Shown here: positions 34,299 to 43,731 of the stretch, piece after piece
Layout: the number at the start of each line of letters is the position of its first letter
Position numbering within the stretch: position 1 is the first letter of the stretch
NCBI RefSeq assembly: GCF_000190375.1
Contig: NZ_AEWG01000079.1
Coordinates: 1 to 53,625, forward strand
Direction: 5' to 3'
Source: Rubrivivax benzoatilyticus JA2 = ATCC BAA-35
GTDB taxonomy: Bacteria; Pseudomonadota; Gammaproteobacteria; Burkholderiales; Burkholderiaceae_C
Length of the DNA: 53,625 nucleotides
The notes under the pieces: model-generated
Databases searched by the model: none
Told to the model about the DNA's origin: nothing
The model's input: only the letters and a program-made list of their open reading frames with translations
Translations under genes and position numbers: made by a program

Positions 34299-34827
34299 TC
34301 ATCACCTCAAGCAGGGAGTCTTGAAATGACTCGTCGGTGAGTGGCAGATAAGTAATTCGAGGAGGCAGCGTGGTCCTTCTCCAAGCCCACCTTTCAACCT
34401 TCTTTCGTGGCGGTTCCGGAGGCAGGTCTTGGCCCACCACAGAACTTCGAACGGTAATCCTCGGTCCAGTCGAGTCGGCATCCACTAGAACGAATCGCGC
34501 CGTTCCACGTGGACCGACAAGATCTACGCGCCCCTTTGCTCCTACAAGGAGCGTGCCGATTGGATCTAGTTTTGCCTCTGAGTGCCCAATCTTGATACGC
34601 GCAGATTTCACTTCGTATGAGCCGATCTCTTCTTCAAAAATTTGCTTCGACTCAAAGCTAATCGAGATCTGCCGCTTCTCAACGTATGGCTTCAGTGAAC
34701 TTTCAACAAGTGCATAGAAGTCGTCAAGATACTTCAGCCATTCATCGCGTTGCTTCTTCCAGTCGATGGAATCATCAGCTTTCGATACTTGCTGAGTCTT
34801 TATGAAGTCTGCAAATTTCTTGGACAT
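34291..34827 (-). CDS. Unknown partner protein of the HEPN gene
   Basis: A 178-residue protein without signal or membrane helix. The N-terminal half has a helical region (FADFIKTQQVSKADDSIDWK); the middle is beta-rich (SARIKIGHSEAKLDPIGTLL, GRVDLVGPRGTARFVLVD). I do not recognise a family. GGGAG lies 8 nt before ATG 34827, so this start is favoured over the in-frame ATG 34863. It is coupled to the HEPN gene. It could be an antitoxin, a sensor, or simply a co-factor; the sequence does not decide. Confidence 0.65.
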   Translation of the reverse strand: MSKKFADFIKTQQVSKADDSIDWKKQRDEWLKYLDDFYALVESSLKPYVEKRQISISFESKQIFEEEIGSYEVKSARIKIGHSEAKLDPIGTLLVGAKGRVDLVGPRGTARFVLVDADSTGPRITVRSSVVGQDLPPEPPRKKVERWAWRRTTLPPRITYLPLTDESFQDSLLEVMNG

Positions 34828-34863
34828 ATCTTGGCTCCCGCGCCGAAGGTTGACTGCTGCCAT

Positions 34864-35095
34864 GTCGAAAGATCATAGCTGAGCCCATTGCCGCGCCTGA
34901 CCCCGCGCTGAGAGAGCGCGGTCCCCGGAAGTCCCGGCAGTAGGTGTGTGGTGGTTTCCTCTTGTGGGGCTTACGAATGAAAGGGACATCCCCATAGCGT
35001 CCCACCCGCCCGAGGTTATCCCTCAAGCACAGACGGCCGCCCGGCACGACGATGGGATTGCGAAATCTCATCCTCCACCCGGCTGACGCAAGGAG
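34864..35095. other. Non-coding left flank of the IS110-family gene
   Basis: About 230 bp with no gene. It includes a hairpin (about 34900-34923, CGCGCT / AGCGCG core) and GC-rich words such as GGGACATCCCC near 34983. In IS110-family elements the non-coding ends carry the bridge RNA (seekRNA) that pairs with donor and target DNA. The exact left end of the element cannot be set by eye, as this family often lacks terminal inverted repeats. Confidence 0.4.
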
Positions 35096-36118
35096 ATGTC
35101 CGTGACGATTCTGTTTCTCGGCATCGATCTGGCCAAGAACGTGTTTGCCCTGCACGGTGTCGACGAGCGCGGCAAACCTGCGCTGGTGCGCCCGGTCGTG
35201 CGTCGCGACCAGTTGCTCGAAGCGATCGCCAAGCTGCCGCCCTGCACCATCGGCATGGAAGCCTGCTCGGGCGCGCACCACTGGGCGCGCCGCTTCCAGG
35301 AGTTCGGCCACACGGTGCGGCTGATGGCACCCAAGTTCGTCGTGCCCTACCGCATGAGCGGGCGCCGCGGCAAGAACGACGCGGCCGACGCGGTAGCAAT
35401 CTGCGAAGCGCTGCAGCGTCCGGCGATGCGCTTCGTGCCGGTCAAGTCGACGCAGGCGCAGTCGCGCCTGGCCGTGCATACCGCGCGCCAAGGCTGGGTG
35501 AGCGCGCGCACGGCCGTCATCAACCGCCTGCGCGGCGTGCTCAGCGAGTTCGGCACCGTGCTGCCGCTCAAGGCCGCCACGGTACGCAGCCGCGCTGGGG
35601 AGCAGCTCGACACCGTGCCCGGCTGGGTGCAGACCGTGTGCCGCGACCTCCTGGCCGAACTGCAGCGCCTGGACGAGCGCGTGGCCGCGTACGACGAGCA
35701 CATCCGGCTGATGGCCCAGGCCGACGACCGCGCCCGCGCGCTCATGGCCATGCCCGGCATCGGCCCGACCACCGCCAGCGCGCTGCTGGCGAGCATCGGC
35801 TACGGCCACGACTTCGCCAACGGCCGCCAGCTCGCCGCCTGGATGGGCCTGGCGCCCGGCCAGTACAGCTCGGGCGGCAAGAACCGGCTCGGGCGCATCA
35901 CCAAGGCCGGCGACGCCTATCTGCGCACGCTGTTCATCATGGGAGCGCGCGCCGTGCTGGCCGCCGCGGCCAACAAGCACGACCGGCTGAGCCGCTGGGC
36001 CACCGCACTGGCCGAGCGCCGCGGCTACTGGAAGGCCGTGGTCGCCATCGCCGCCAAGAACGTGCGCATGGCCTGGGCGATGCTCGCCAAGGGCGAAGAG
36101 TTCAAGCCCATGGCCTGA
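35096..36118 (+). mobile_element. IS110-family transposase (DEDD)
   Basis: A 340-residue IS110/IS1111-type transposase. The RuvC-like N-terminal domain has the acidic residues in FLGIDLAKNVFALHG, IGMEACSGAHHWAR and GKNDAADAVAICEAL. The C-terminal Tnp_20 domain has MAMPGIGPTTASALLASIGYG and WMGLAPGQYSSGGKNRLG. The gene looks intact. ATG 35096 touches the AGGAG, whereas GTG 35102 has it 6 nt upstream, so GTG may be the real start. It sits among integron cassettes; IS1111-attC elements are known to target attC sites. It is on the opposite strand to the cassettes. Confidence 0.93.
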
Positions 36119-36480
36119 GCGCCCGGCGCGCGACCCCTTGCCAACTTCTTCGAAGAAAGGCGACCTCGAATCCGTCTTTGCCACCGCGTGACACCTGCGT
36201 TGATGGATCAAGGTTGGACCTGCGCGGGGAGTGCTCGTTTAACTCCAGGCGGCGCCAGTGATGGCGACCGCGGCTAACGAATGGAGCCCCCGCGCGCGTC
36301 TTTCATCAGGGCCCGCAGCATCGAACGCTGCATCAAAGGCCGGTTGTAGTTGCGCAGTCCGCACCTTGGTTCTTTTGCCGTCAGGCGGCGCAATGGCAGA
36401 ACACCGTCGAAGTGCCTTGATGAATCGATGATCGATTCATCAAGGCCTCGTTTTGCTTGACAGGCGGGGATGCCCTTGTA
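36119..36480. other. Non-coding segment with a 31-bp palindrome, right of the IS gene
   Basis: About 360 bp without a convincing gene. It includes core-like heptamers GTTGGAC (36213), GTTTAAC (36237) and GGCTAAC (36272). It also has a perfect 15-bp inverted repeat around one base at 36415-36445, arms CCTTGATGAATCGAT / ATCGATTCATCAAGG. A minus-strand frame of some 70 codons ends at the GGCTAAC heptamer, but has no start codon. The IS right end must lie in here. Confidence 0.5.
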
Positions 36481-36536
36481 GTTCGACGTAAGGGGCGGCC
36501 CGCTTGCGGGACGTCCCCTTGACGGAGAGGTTAGCC
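36481..36536 (-). repeat. Degraded attC site of the second cassette
   Basis: On the minus strand the right side shows R'' GGCTAAC (36536-36530) and an L''-like CGTCAAG, then nested stems AAGGGG / CCCCTT (36490-36495, 36515-36520) and CCCGC / GCGGG (36499-36503, 36506-36510). The matching R' GTTRRRY end is missing; the sequence turns into GAACTACAAGG instead. It seems to be an attC whose outer half was replaced or has decayed. Confidence 0.55.
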
Positions 36537-36983
36537 CTCAACCTGCAAGTGGACTTCATCAATGTGACCTGTCACGAGCAATTCAAGTGCACGAGAGAAG
36601 TTGCGAAGCTGCTCGTACTTGGTATTTAGCTCTACCGCAACTAGCGACTGACTCTCAGGCCTATCTTGGTTTGCATGAATGTGTGTGGCCAACGATACTC
36701 GACAGCCAACCTTTCCCGTAGAGCCGATTGGATAGAACTTGAGGCCGACGTGGAGTTGCTCAATGACCGAGCCAGATTTACTCCAGAAGCCACCCTCAAT
36801 GGACAAGGGCTCAGTGGAGGGCAAGGGGAAAGAGCTGCCAAGCCTGCGAGCAAAGGCAACTAGTTGCCCCGCATCGAACCAGGCTGAGCTGACGCCGGCA
36901 AAGCCTCCCGAGTGAACTTCGGCAAATAGCTCACCGGTACCATCGGTATCAGGCTCGAACCAAAGGCGCAGTGCGTTGGGCAT
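36531..36983 (-). CDS. Cassette gene 2, unknown function
   Basis: A 150-residue soluble protein, lower in GC than host genes. It begins MPNALRLWFEPDTDGTGELF and includes GGFAGVSSAWFDAGQLVAFA, a pattern common in hypothetical proteins of integron arrays (memory, not searched). The ATG lies 10 bp inside the cassette start GTTAGCC, and its TAA stop overlaps the R'' core of the next attC, both typical for gene cassettes. There is no signal peptide. A role cannot be assigned. Confidence 0.75.
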   Translation of the reverse strand: MPNALRLWFEPDTDGTGELFAEVHSGGFAGVSSAWFDAGQLVAFARRLGSSFPLPSTEPLSIEGGFWSKSGSVIEQLHVGLKFYPIGSTGKVGCRVSLATHIHANQDRPESQSLVAVELNTKYEQLRNFSRALELLVTGHIDEVHLQVEG

Positions 36984-36992
36984 GGCTCTGAG

Positions 36993-37118
36993 GGCTAACG
37001 TTTGAGCTGAGCTGCGAGCGCAGGTGTAGCCCTTGGCCCGCTGAACGGATGATGAGCCACTCCGGGAAGCGGGCCAAGTGCTACGCCGGAGGGAGTCAGC
37101 TCGAGCGAGGGGTTAGGC
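36993..37118 (-). repeat. attC recombination site (126 bp)
   Basis: The ends carry GGCTAAC (36993-36999) and GTTAGGC (37112-37118), the integron core sites. Between them lies an imperfect hairpin: CTTGGCCCGCT (37032-37042) pairs with AGCGGGCCAAG (37068-37078), and GTAGC with GCTAC outside it, with unpaired bases between. Outer L-like arms GAGCTG / CAGCTC also pair. This is the folded shape IntI recognises. It ends cassette 1. Confidence 0.9.
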
Positions 37119-37147
37119 CTCATGTGGGAACATGCCAGCATGTGGAC

Positions 37148-37582
37148 TCACTTCCAGTGTTCGAATCTGTTGATGTTGACCACGTACTCCGTCCCCTGTG
37201 GAAGCAGAGTACGTTCGACTTTGTCGCAAAGCATTTGCTCAACGATCTGCGCTCCTTGAGCGACCTCTCGCGAAACATACTGAGCACACCAGAAGAGCAC
37301 TTTTCCGTCGTGCTTGAAGACGAGCTCGACGTCGGAGGGCCGAAGCGAGCCACGCGTCCCCACGTTAGAGATTGTGACCAGTGCCCCGGCGACAGTTGTG
37401 ATGCCCAAAGGTTCGACTCGCGTTACCTTGAGTTCACCTTCGTTCTTCGCGACGTAGTCTGGACCTGGGCGAAGCGATGGCTTGACGAACTCCGACACCA
37501 ACATGGCCAGCAGCACGCCGAGTGTGAGGCCGAAGCCAGAGATGAGCCAAAGGACGAAGCGGCGGAGGAATTCGTTGTTCAT
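37148..37582 (-). CDS. Cassette gene 1, membrane-anchored protein of unknown function
   Basis: A 144-residue protein with one N-terminal membrane helix (FVLWLISGFGLTLGVLLAML, about residues 9-28) and a beta-rich domain outside the cytoplasm (EPLGITTVAGALVTISNVGT, VFKHDGKVLFWCA). The ATG comes 3 bases after GTTAGGC (37592-37586), so it is the attI-proximal cassette, and the attC at 36993-37118 follows its stop. No family is recognised. Confidence 0.75.
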   Translation of the reverse strand: MNNEFLRRFVLWLISGFGLTLGVLLAMLVSEFVKPSLRPGPDYVAKNEGELKVTRVEPLGITTVAGALVTISNVGTRGSLRPSDVELVFKHDGKVLFWCAQYVSREVAQGAQIVEQMLCDKVERTLLPQGTEYVVNINRFEHWK

Positions 37583-37585
37583 GAG

Positions 37586-37794
37586 GCCTAACGTGTTGTA
37601 TGCGGCGTACCAACGCCGTTTATCACACCCAACGCCTGCGTAACAGCCCCCAGCCGGGGCGCCTCAAGTGCTTGTCGGATCACACTTTTCTCCCTGTTGA
37701 CCGACCCTGACAGCGGCGTAAAAGTGACGACAAAAGCGGCGTCGGTTACAGCTCATTCTGGGCGGCGTCCGCCGGCTTGCCAAGGGAGGCCGCC
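37586..37794. other. attI-side region between first cassette and intI
   Basis: The cassette junction GCCTAAC is at 37586-37592. The next 200 bp hold possible IntI-binding cores (ACCCAAC at 37627-37633, GTTGACC near 37697), a hairpin CGGCGT-ACC-AACGCCG near 37603-37618 and CCCC-AGCC-GGGG near 37647. This is where attI and the cassette promoter or intI promoter should lie; the exact attI is not resolved. No LexA box of the CTGT-N8-ACAG form was seen. Confidence 0.6.
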
Positions 37795-38868
37795 ATGGTG
37801 TCGTCCACCGCTTGTACTGCACCCGCAGCCACCACCCCGGCCGCTGATCCGCCGGCGGCCAACGCAGCCGCCACGGCCCCCGCAACCCGGGCCCCGGCCC
37901 CTCGCCGCCTGCTCGACCAGCTCCGCGACGCCCTGCGCAGCTGCCACTACAGCCTGCGCACCGAGCAGGCCTATGTGCACTGGACCAAGGCCTTCATCCG
38001 CTTCCACGGCCTGCGCCACCCGGCGACGATGGCCGGGCCGGAGGTCGCGGCCTTTCTCTGCCACCTGGCCGCCGAGCGTGGGCTGTCGGTGTCCAGCCAC
38101 CGCCAGGCGCTGTCGGCGCTGCTGTTCCTCTACGGCAAGGTGCTCGGCCAGTCGCTGCCGTGGATGGACGAGATCGGCCGCCCGGTGCCCAAGCGCCGGC
38201 TGCCGGTGGTGCTGTCACCCGCCGAGGTGGCCGCCGTGCTGGCCCGGCTGGACGGCACCTGCCGCCTGCTCGGCGAGCTGCTGTACGGCACCGGCCTGCG
38301 CATCACCGAAGCGCTGCAGCTGCGCGTGAAGGACGTCGACTTCGCCCAGCGCGCGATCCTCGTGCGCGCCGGCAAGGGCGGCAAGGACCGCGTCGTGATG
38401 TTGCCGGCCGCGCTGGAGGCGCCGCTGCGCGATCAGTTGCGCGCCGTGCACGCGGTCTGGGCCGAGGACGCGGCAGCAGGCCGCGCCGGCGTGCAGCTGC
38501 CCGACGCGCTGGAGCGCAAATACCCGCGCGCCGGCGCGAGCTGGGCCTGGTTCTGGGTCTTCCCGCAGGGCCGCCATTCGGCGGACCCGCGCAGCGGCGT
38601 CGTGCGCCGCCATCACCTGGTGCCGGGCAGCTTCCAGCGTGCGTTCGCCCGCGCGCTGCAGGCCGCCGGCGTCGCCAAGCCGGCCACGCCGCACACGCTG
38701 CGCCACAGCTTCGCCACGCACCTGCTGCAGTCGGGCAGCGACATCCGCACCGTGCAGGAGCTGCTGGGCCACGCGGATGTCGCGACGACGATGATCTACA
38801 CCCACGTGCTGCGGCTGGGCGGCTTCGCGGTGCAGAGCCCGCTCGACCGGCTGGCGCCGGCGCGCTGA
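37795..38868 (+). CDS. intI: Integron integrase IntI
   Basis: A 357-residue tyrosine recombinase of the integron type. Catalytic residues are R169 (YGTGLRITE), H300 and R303 ([13 protein letters not shown]), H326 (LGHADVATT) and Y335 (MIYTH). The IntI-only insertion is at about 238-257, [20 protein letters not shown], which separates it from Xer[12 protein letters not shown] is also typical. An Ala/Pro-rich N-terminal extension of about 35 residues is unusual. GGGAGG is 5 nt before ATG 37795. It points away from the cassettes, as in standard integrons. It appears intact and full length. Confidence 0.96.
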   Translation: MVSSTACTAPAATTPAADPPAANAAATAPATRAPAPRRLLDQLRDALRSCHYSLRTEQAYVHWTKAFIRFHGLRHPATMAGPEVAAFLCHLAAERGLSVSSHRQALSALLFLYGKVLGQSLPWMDEIGRPVPKRRLPVVLSPAEVAAVLARLDGTCRLLGELLYGTGLRITEALQLRVKDVDFAQRAILVRAGKGGKDRVVMLPAALEAPLRDQLRAVHAVWAEDAAAGRAGVQLPDALERKYPRAGASWAWFWVFPQGRHSADPRSGVVRRHHLVPGSFQRAFARALQAAGVAKPATPHTLRHSFATHLLQSGSDIRTVQELLGHADVATTMIYTHVLRLGGFAVQSPLDRLAPAR

Positions 38869-38903
38869 TCGCCCGCCCGGCGCCGCGGGCCGTCAGGCGG
38901 CGC

Positions 38904-39347
38904 TCAGTGCAGCACCAGCACCGGCAGCTTGCAGCGCGTCATCACGTTCTTGGTGTGCGAGCCGAACAGCAGCTCGCCGAAGACGCCGCGCCCGTGCGTG
39001 GCCATCACGATCAGGTCGCAGCCGAACTCCTTGGCCGCGTCGACGATGGCCTCGTCGATGGCGTCGGTGCGCAGGAACTTGCCCTGGTACTGCACGCCCT
39101 GGTCCCGCGCCCGCTCGCCGATGCGCGCCAGCACCTGGCGCGCGTGCTGCTCGGTGCGCGCCATGTGCGCGTCGGCGTCGCGCTTGTAGACCGACGGGCT
39201 GCTGCCCATGTTGGGCAGCGGCGGCATCGGCTCGGCGACGAAGGCCGTCAGCGACGCGCCCAGCTTGGCAGCCAGGTCGATCGCGGTCTGCGCGGCCTTC
39301 TCGGAGAGTTCGGTGCCGTCGACCGGCACGAGCAGGTGCTGGAACAT
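38904..39347 (-). CDS. Universal stress protein (UspA family)
   Basis: A 147-residue single Usp domain. It starts MFQHLLVPVDGTELSEKAAQ and has the ATP-binding pattern G-2x-G-9x-G-S in ATHGRGVFGELLFGSHTKNV, so it is probably an ATP-binding type. The role is stress response, unspecified. GAGGAAG precedes ATG 39347. It converges with intI (35 bp between stops), so it marks the chromosomal side of the integron. Confidence 0.93.
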   Translation of the reverse strand: MFQHLLVPVDGTELSEKAAQTAIDLAAKLGASLTAFVAEPMPPLPNMGSSPSVYKRDADAHMARTEQHARQVLARIGERARDQGVQYQGKFLRTDAIDEAIVDAAKEFGCDLIVMATHGRGVFGELLFGSHTKNVMTRCKLPVLVLH

Positions 39348-39544
39348 CTCGCTTCCTCTTGGCGCCCCGGGGGCGGGGCTTGCAACCCAGTCTAGGTGCG
39401 TGCGCCCCCGGGATATTGACCAACCTCAAGACGCAGGACAACCACCGGGGCCGCGCCCCGGGCCGGCCCCGACCGGATCAGAACTGGCACGCGTCGCGCC
39501 CGGGATAATCGGCGCTTCGAGCCACTGCCCAGGAGATGCTTCCG

Positions 39545-40627
39545 ATGCGCCGCGTCCACAACTTCAGCGCCGGCCCCGCCGCCTTGCCCGAACCGGTGCT
39601 GCGCCAGGCCGCGGAGGAAATGCTGGACTGGCACGGCAGCGGCATGTCGGTCATGGAGATGAGCCACCGCGGCAAGCACTTCACGGCCATCGCCGAGGAA
39701 GCCGAGACGCTGCTGCGCGAGCTGCTCGCGGTGCCCGCCAACTACAAGATCCTGTTCATGCAGGGCGGCGCGATCGCCGAGAACGCGATCGTGCCGATGA
39801 ACCTGCTGCGCGGCCGCGCCGGCGCCGACTACGTCGACACCGGTGAATGGAGCCGGCGCTCGATCGCCGAGGCGCGCCGCTACGGCCAGGTCAACGTCGT
39901 CGCCAGCAACGCCGACGGCGGCTCGGTGTCGATCCCGCCGCGCGACAGCTGGAAGCTCGACCCGAACGCCGCTTACGTGCACATCTGCACCAACGAGACC
40001 ATCGGCGGCGTGCAGTACCACTGGACGCCCGAGGTCGGCGACGTGCCGCTGGTCGGCGACATGTCCAGCGACATCCTGTCGCGCCCGATCGACGTCTCGC
40101 GCTACGGCCTGATCTACGCCGGCGCGCAGAAGAACATCGGCCCCTCGGGGCTGACGATCGTCATCGTGCGCGAGGACCTGCTCGGCGGCGCCCTGCCCTG
40201 CACGCCGACGGCCTTCGACTACCAGGTCGTCGCCGAGCACGGCTCGATGTACAACACCCCGCCCACCTACGCGATCTACATCGCCGGCCTGGTGTTCAAC
40301 TGGCTCAAGGCGCGCGGCGGCCTGGCCGCGATGGCCGAGCACAACCGCGCCAAGGCCGCGCTGCTGTACGACTTCCTGGACTCGACCTCGTTCTACTCGA
40401 GCCCGATCGCGCGCGACTGCCGCTCGTGGATGAACGTGCCGTTCCGCCTGCACGACAGCGCGCTCGACGCCGCCTTCCTGAAGGGTGCCGACGAACGCGG
40501 GCTGGTGCAGCTGAAGGGCCACCGCATCGTCGGCGGCATGCGCGCGTCGATCTACAACGCGATGCCGATCGAGGGCGTGCAGGCGCTGGTGGCCTACATG
40601 AAGGAATTCGAGGCCGCGCACGGCTGA
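39545..40627 (+). CDS. serC: Phosphoserine aminotransferase
   Basis: A 360-residue class V PLP enzyme for serine (and B6) synthesis, converting 3-phosphohydroxypyruvate to phosphoserine. It starts [47 protein letters not shown] and the PLP Lys 196 ([12 protein letters not shown]) are present, as is the C-terminal [12 protein letters not shown]. Two ATGs exist; 39536 touches AGGAG, while 39545 has it 9 nt upstream and fits the family. The length matches E. coli SerC (362). Confidence 0.97.
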   Translation: MRRVHNFSAGPAALPEPVLRQAAEEMLDWHGSGMSVMEMSHRGKHFTAIAEEAETLLRELLAVPANYKILFMQGGAIAENAIVPMNLLRGRAGADYVDTGEWSRRSIAEARRYGQVNVVASNADGGSVSIPPRDSWKLDPNAAYVHICTNETIGGVQYHWTPEVGDVPLVGDMSSDILSRPIDVSRYGLIYAGAQKNIGPSGLTIVIVREDLLGGALPCTPTAFDYQVVAEHGSMYNTPPTYAIYIAGLVFNWLKARGGLAAMAEHNRAKAALLYDFLDSTSFYSSPIARDCRSWMNVPFRLHDSALDAAFLKGADERGLVQLKGHRIVGGMRASIYNAMPIEGVQALVAYMKEFEAAHG

Positions 40628-40661
40628 ACGCACGCGGCCGGCCGGCTGGCCGCCCGCCCGG

Positions 40662-41132
40662 TCAGGGCTGGTGCAGGCGACGGCGCGGCACGGTGCGGGT
40701 GTGGGTCTGGCCGTCGGGCCCGGTCACGGTGACCGTGCGGCCGTCGGCGCTGCGGTCCACCACGCGCGTGGCGCTCTGGCCGTCCGGGCCGGTGACGGTG
40801 CCGGTCTTGTCGCCGCCCTCGCGCGTCACGTCGCGCGTGGCGGTCTTGCCGTCGGCGCCGGTCAGCGTGACGGTCTTGTCGTTGCCGTCGCGGTCGACCT
40901 CGCGGCTGACGGTCTTGCCGTCGGGGCCGGTGATCGTGGTGGACTTGTCGCCGCCGGCACGCGTGGTGTCGCGGCTGAAGCTGCGGCCCTCGGGCCCGGT
41001 GACACGGGTCTGCACGTGGCCGCGTTCGCGCACGACGTCGCGCTGCACGGCGCGCTCACGCGCCTGGGCGGTGCCGGCCAGGCCGGCCAGCGCCAGCACG
41101 GCCGCCAGGCTCACGAGGGACGAGTTCTTCAT
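40662..41132 (-). CDS. Secreted protein with 23-residue tandem repeats
   Basis: A 156-residue protein with signal peptide MKNSSLVSLAAVLALAGLAG, cleaved near AQA-RE. The mature part is four and a half repeats of 23 residues, each like TGPDGKTVSREVDRDGNDKT, rich in Asp, Gly, Thr and Arg and with no hydrophobic core. The repeat resembles short beta-turn units with acidic and Gly residues, perhaps cation-binding, but no family is certain. It converges on serC. The DNA repeats are diverged, so the array is not recent. Confidence 0.8.
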   Translation of the reverse strand: MKNSSLVSLAAVLALAGLAGTAQARERAVQRDVVRERGHVQTRVTGPEGRSFSRDTTRAGGDKSTTITGPDGKTVSREVDRDGNDKTVTLTGADGKTATRDVTREGGDKTGTVTGPDGQSATRVVDRSADGRTVTVTGPDGQTHTRTVPRRRLHQP

Positions 41133-41223
41133 CGCGGGTTCTCCTGAAGATTCGGCAACGGCCGCATTTCACCGGCGTGTCGTGACGCCCCCGTCGCCGC
41201 TGGTCAAGAAACTCCACCCAGCT

Positions 41224-41238
41224 GCAACAAGGTGTTGC
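41224..41238. promoter_or_regulatory. Small palindrome in a divergent intergenic region
   Basis: GCAACA-AGG-TGTTGC, in the 269-bp gap between the repeat protein (minus) and the OmpA-like protein (plus). It could be an operator. It is the only regular structure I see in that gap. Confidence 0.3.
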
Positions 41239-41401
41239 GATCAGCGCGCTGCGGCCGGCCGGTCGACCGGGCGGCGAGCCGGGACGGCGCGAACGGCAGC
41301 CCCGTCCACGCGGCGGTACCGCCGTTTCGCCTGCAACGCTGCGCAAGCGCGCGCCGCGCGTGCAGAATGGGGCGAAGACGTTCCATCCGAGAGAAGAGCC
41401 G

Positions 41402-41851
41402 ATGCAAGCCCCCCGCCTGTCCCTCGCCCTGCTGTGCCTGCTGGCCGCCGGTGCCGCGATGCCGGCGCCGGGCGACGAGCCCGTGCCGCCGCTCGTGCCC
41501 AGCACGCAGAAGAGCGAGGTGAAGACGCAGACCGCGTCGCTGCCGGCACGCGGGCTGTTCGACGGCGACAAGCTGTCGGCCGACGGCCGCCAGCGCCTGG
41601 CCGAGCTGGTGCTCGACGCGCTGGGGCTGCAGGTCGAGGTGGCGCTGCTGGTGCCCACCGGCCCGTGGAAGATCGACGGCAGCCACCGCGACGAACGTGC
41701 GCTGACGCCGGCGCGTCTGGACGCCGTCAAACGGTTCCTCGCCGACCGCGGCATCGACCCGAAACACATCTTCGTCGAGAGCCGCATCGACCAGAAACTC
41801 GCCGAACCCCGCCTGGACGTGCAAATCGTCGGACGGCCGCAGCAGGACTGA
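41402..41851 (+). CDS. Exported OmpA-like domain protein
   Basis: A 149-residue protein with signal peptide MQAPRLSLALLCLLAAGAAM. The C-terminal half has an OmpA/MotB-like pattern: LSADGRQRLAELVLDAL, DERALTPARLDAVKRFLADR and GIDPKHIFVESR, though without a full peptidoglycan-binding site clearly visible. A periplasmic, cell-wall-linked role is likely. ATG 41402 is chosen from the signal peptide. A tandem DNA repeat starts within its last codons. Confidence 0.75.
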   Translation: MQAPRLSLALLCLLAAGAAMPAPGDEPVPPLVPSTQKSEVKTQTASLPARGLFDGDKLSADGRQRLAELVLDALGLQVEVALLVPTGPWKIDGSHRDERALTPARLDAVKRFLADRGIDPKHIFVESRIDQKLAEPRLDVQIVGRPQQD

Positions 41852-41949
41852 CGCGCCGGGCGCGTGGCGGACGGCATCGTCCGTTCATGCCGTGAACGAC
41901 TGACGCGCCGGGCGCGCAGCGGACGGCATCGTCCGTTCACGCCGTGAAG
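41846..41949. repeat. Two tandem 52-bp repeats with hairpins
   Basis: Copies at 41846-41897 and 41898-41949 differ at only a few bases; a third copy begins (GACTGA) and stops. Each holds GGACGGCATCGTCC and TTCAYGCCGTGAA, both self-complementary. The first copy overlaps the stop codon of the OmpA-like gene, so one copy end is coding. Confidence 0.85.
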
Positions 41950-41976
41950 GACTGAGACGTTCGCCACGGCAAAGAA

Positions 41977-41998
41977 AAAGCCGCCCGAGGGCGGCTTT
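41977..41998 (-). terminator. Rho-independent terminator of argG
   Basis: A 9-bp stem AAAGCCGCC / GGCGGCTTT with loop CTCG on the minus strand, followed there by TTCTTT. It lies 22 bp after the argG stop. Confidence 0.9.
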
Positions 41999-42020
41999 GT
42001 TCATCGTGCGCGGGCCGTGG

Positions 42021-43712
<1,692 letters not shown>

Positions 43713-43731
43713 GGCCTTCGGGTGTCCAGCC

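Noticed and set aside
36275..36480. A minus-strand frame of about 70 codons ending at the 36272 core
   Set aside because: It lacks a start codon with a ribosome site, and includes the long palindrome. It is not called as a gene.
36272..36536. A single 265-bp attC spanning GGCTAAC to GTTAGCC
   Set aside because: The outer heptamers are inverse complements, but the adjoining L-like parts do not pair and the length exceeds usual attC sizes. I report only the right half as a degraded site.
37690..37720. A LexA (SOS) box before intI
   Set aside because: CTGT and ACAG occur here, but with 12 bases between them rather than the 8 expected, so I do not call a LexA site.
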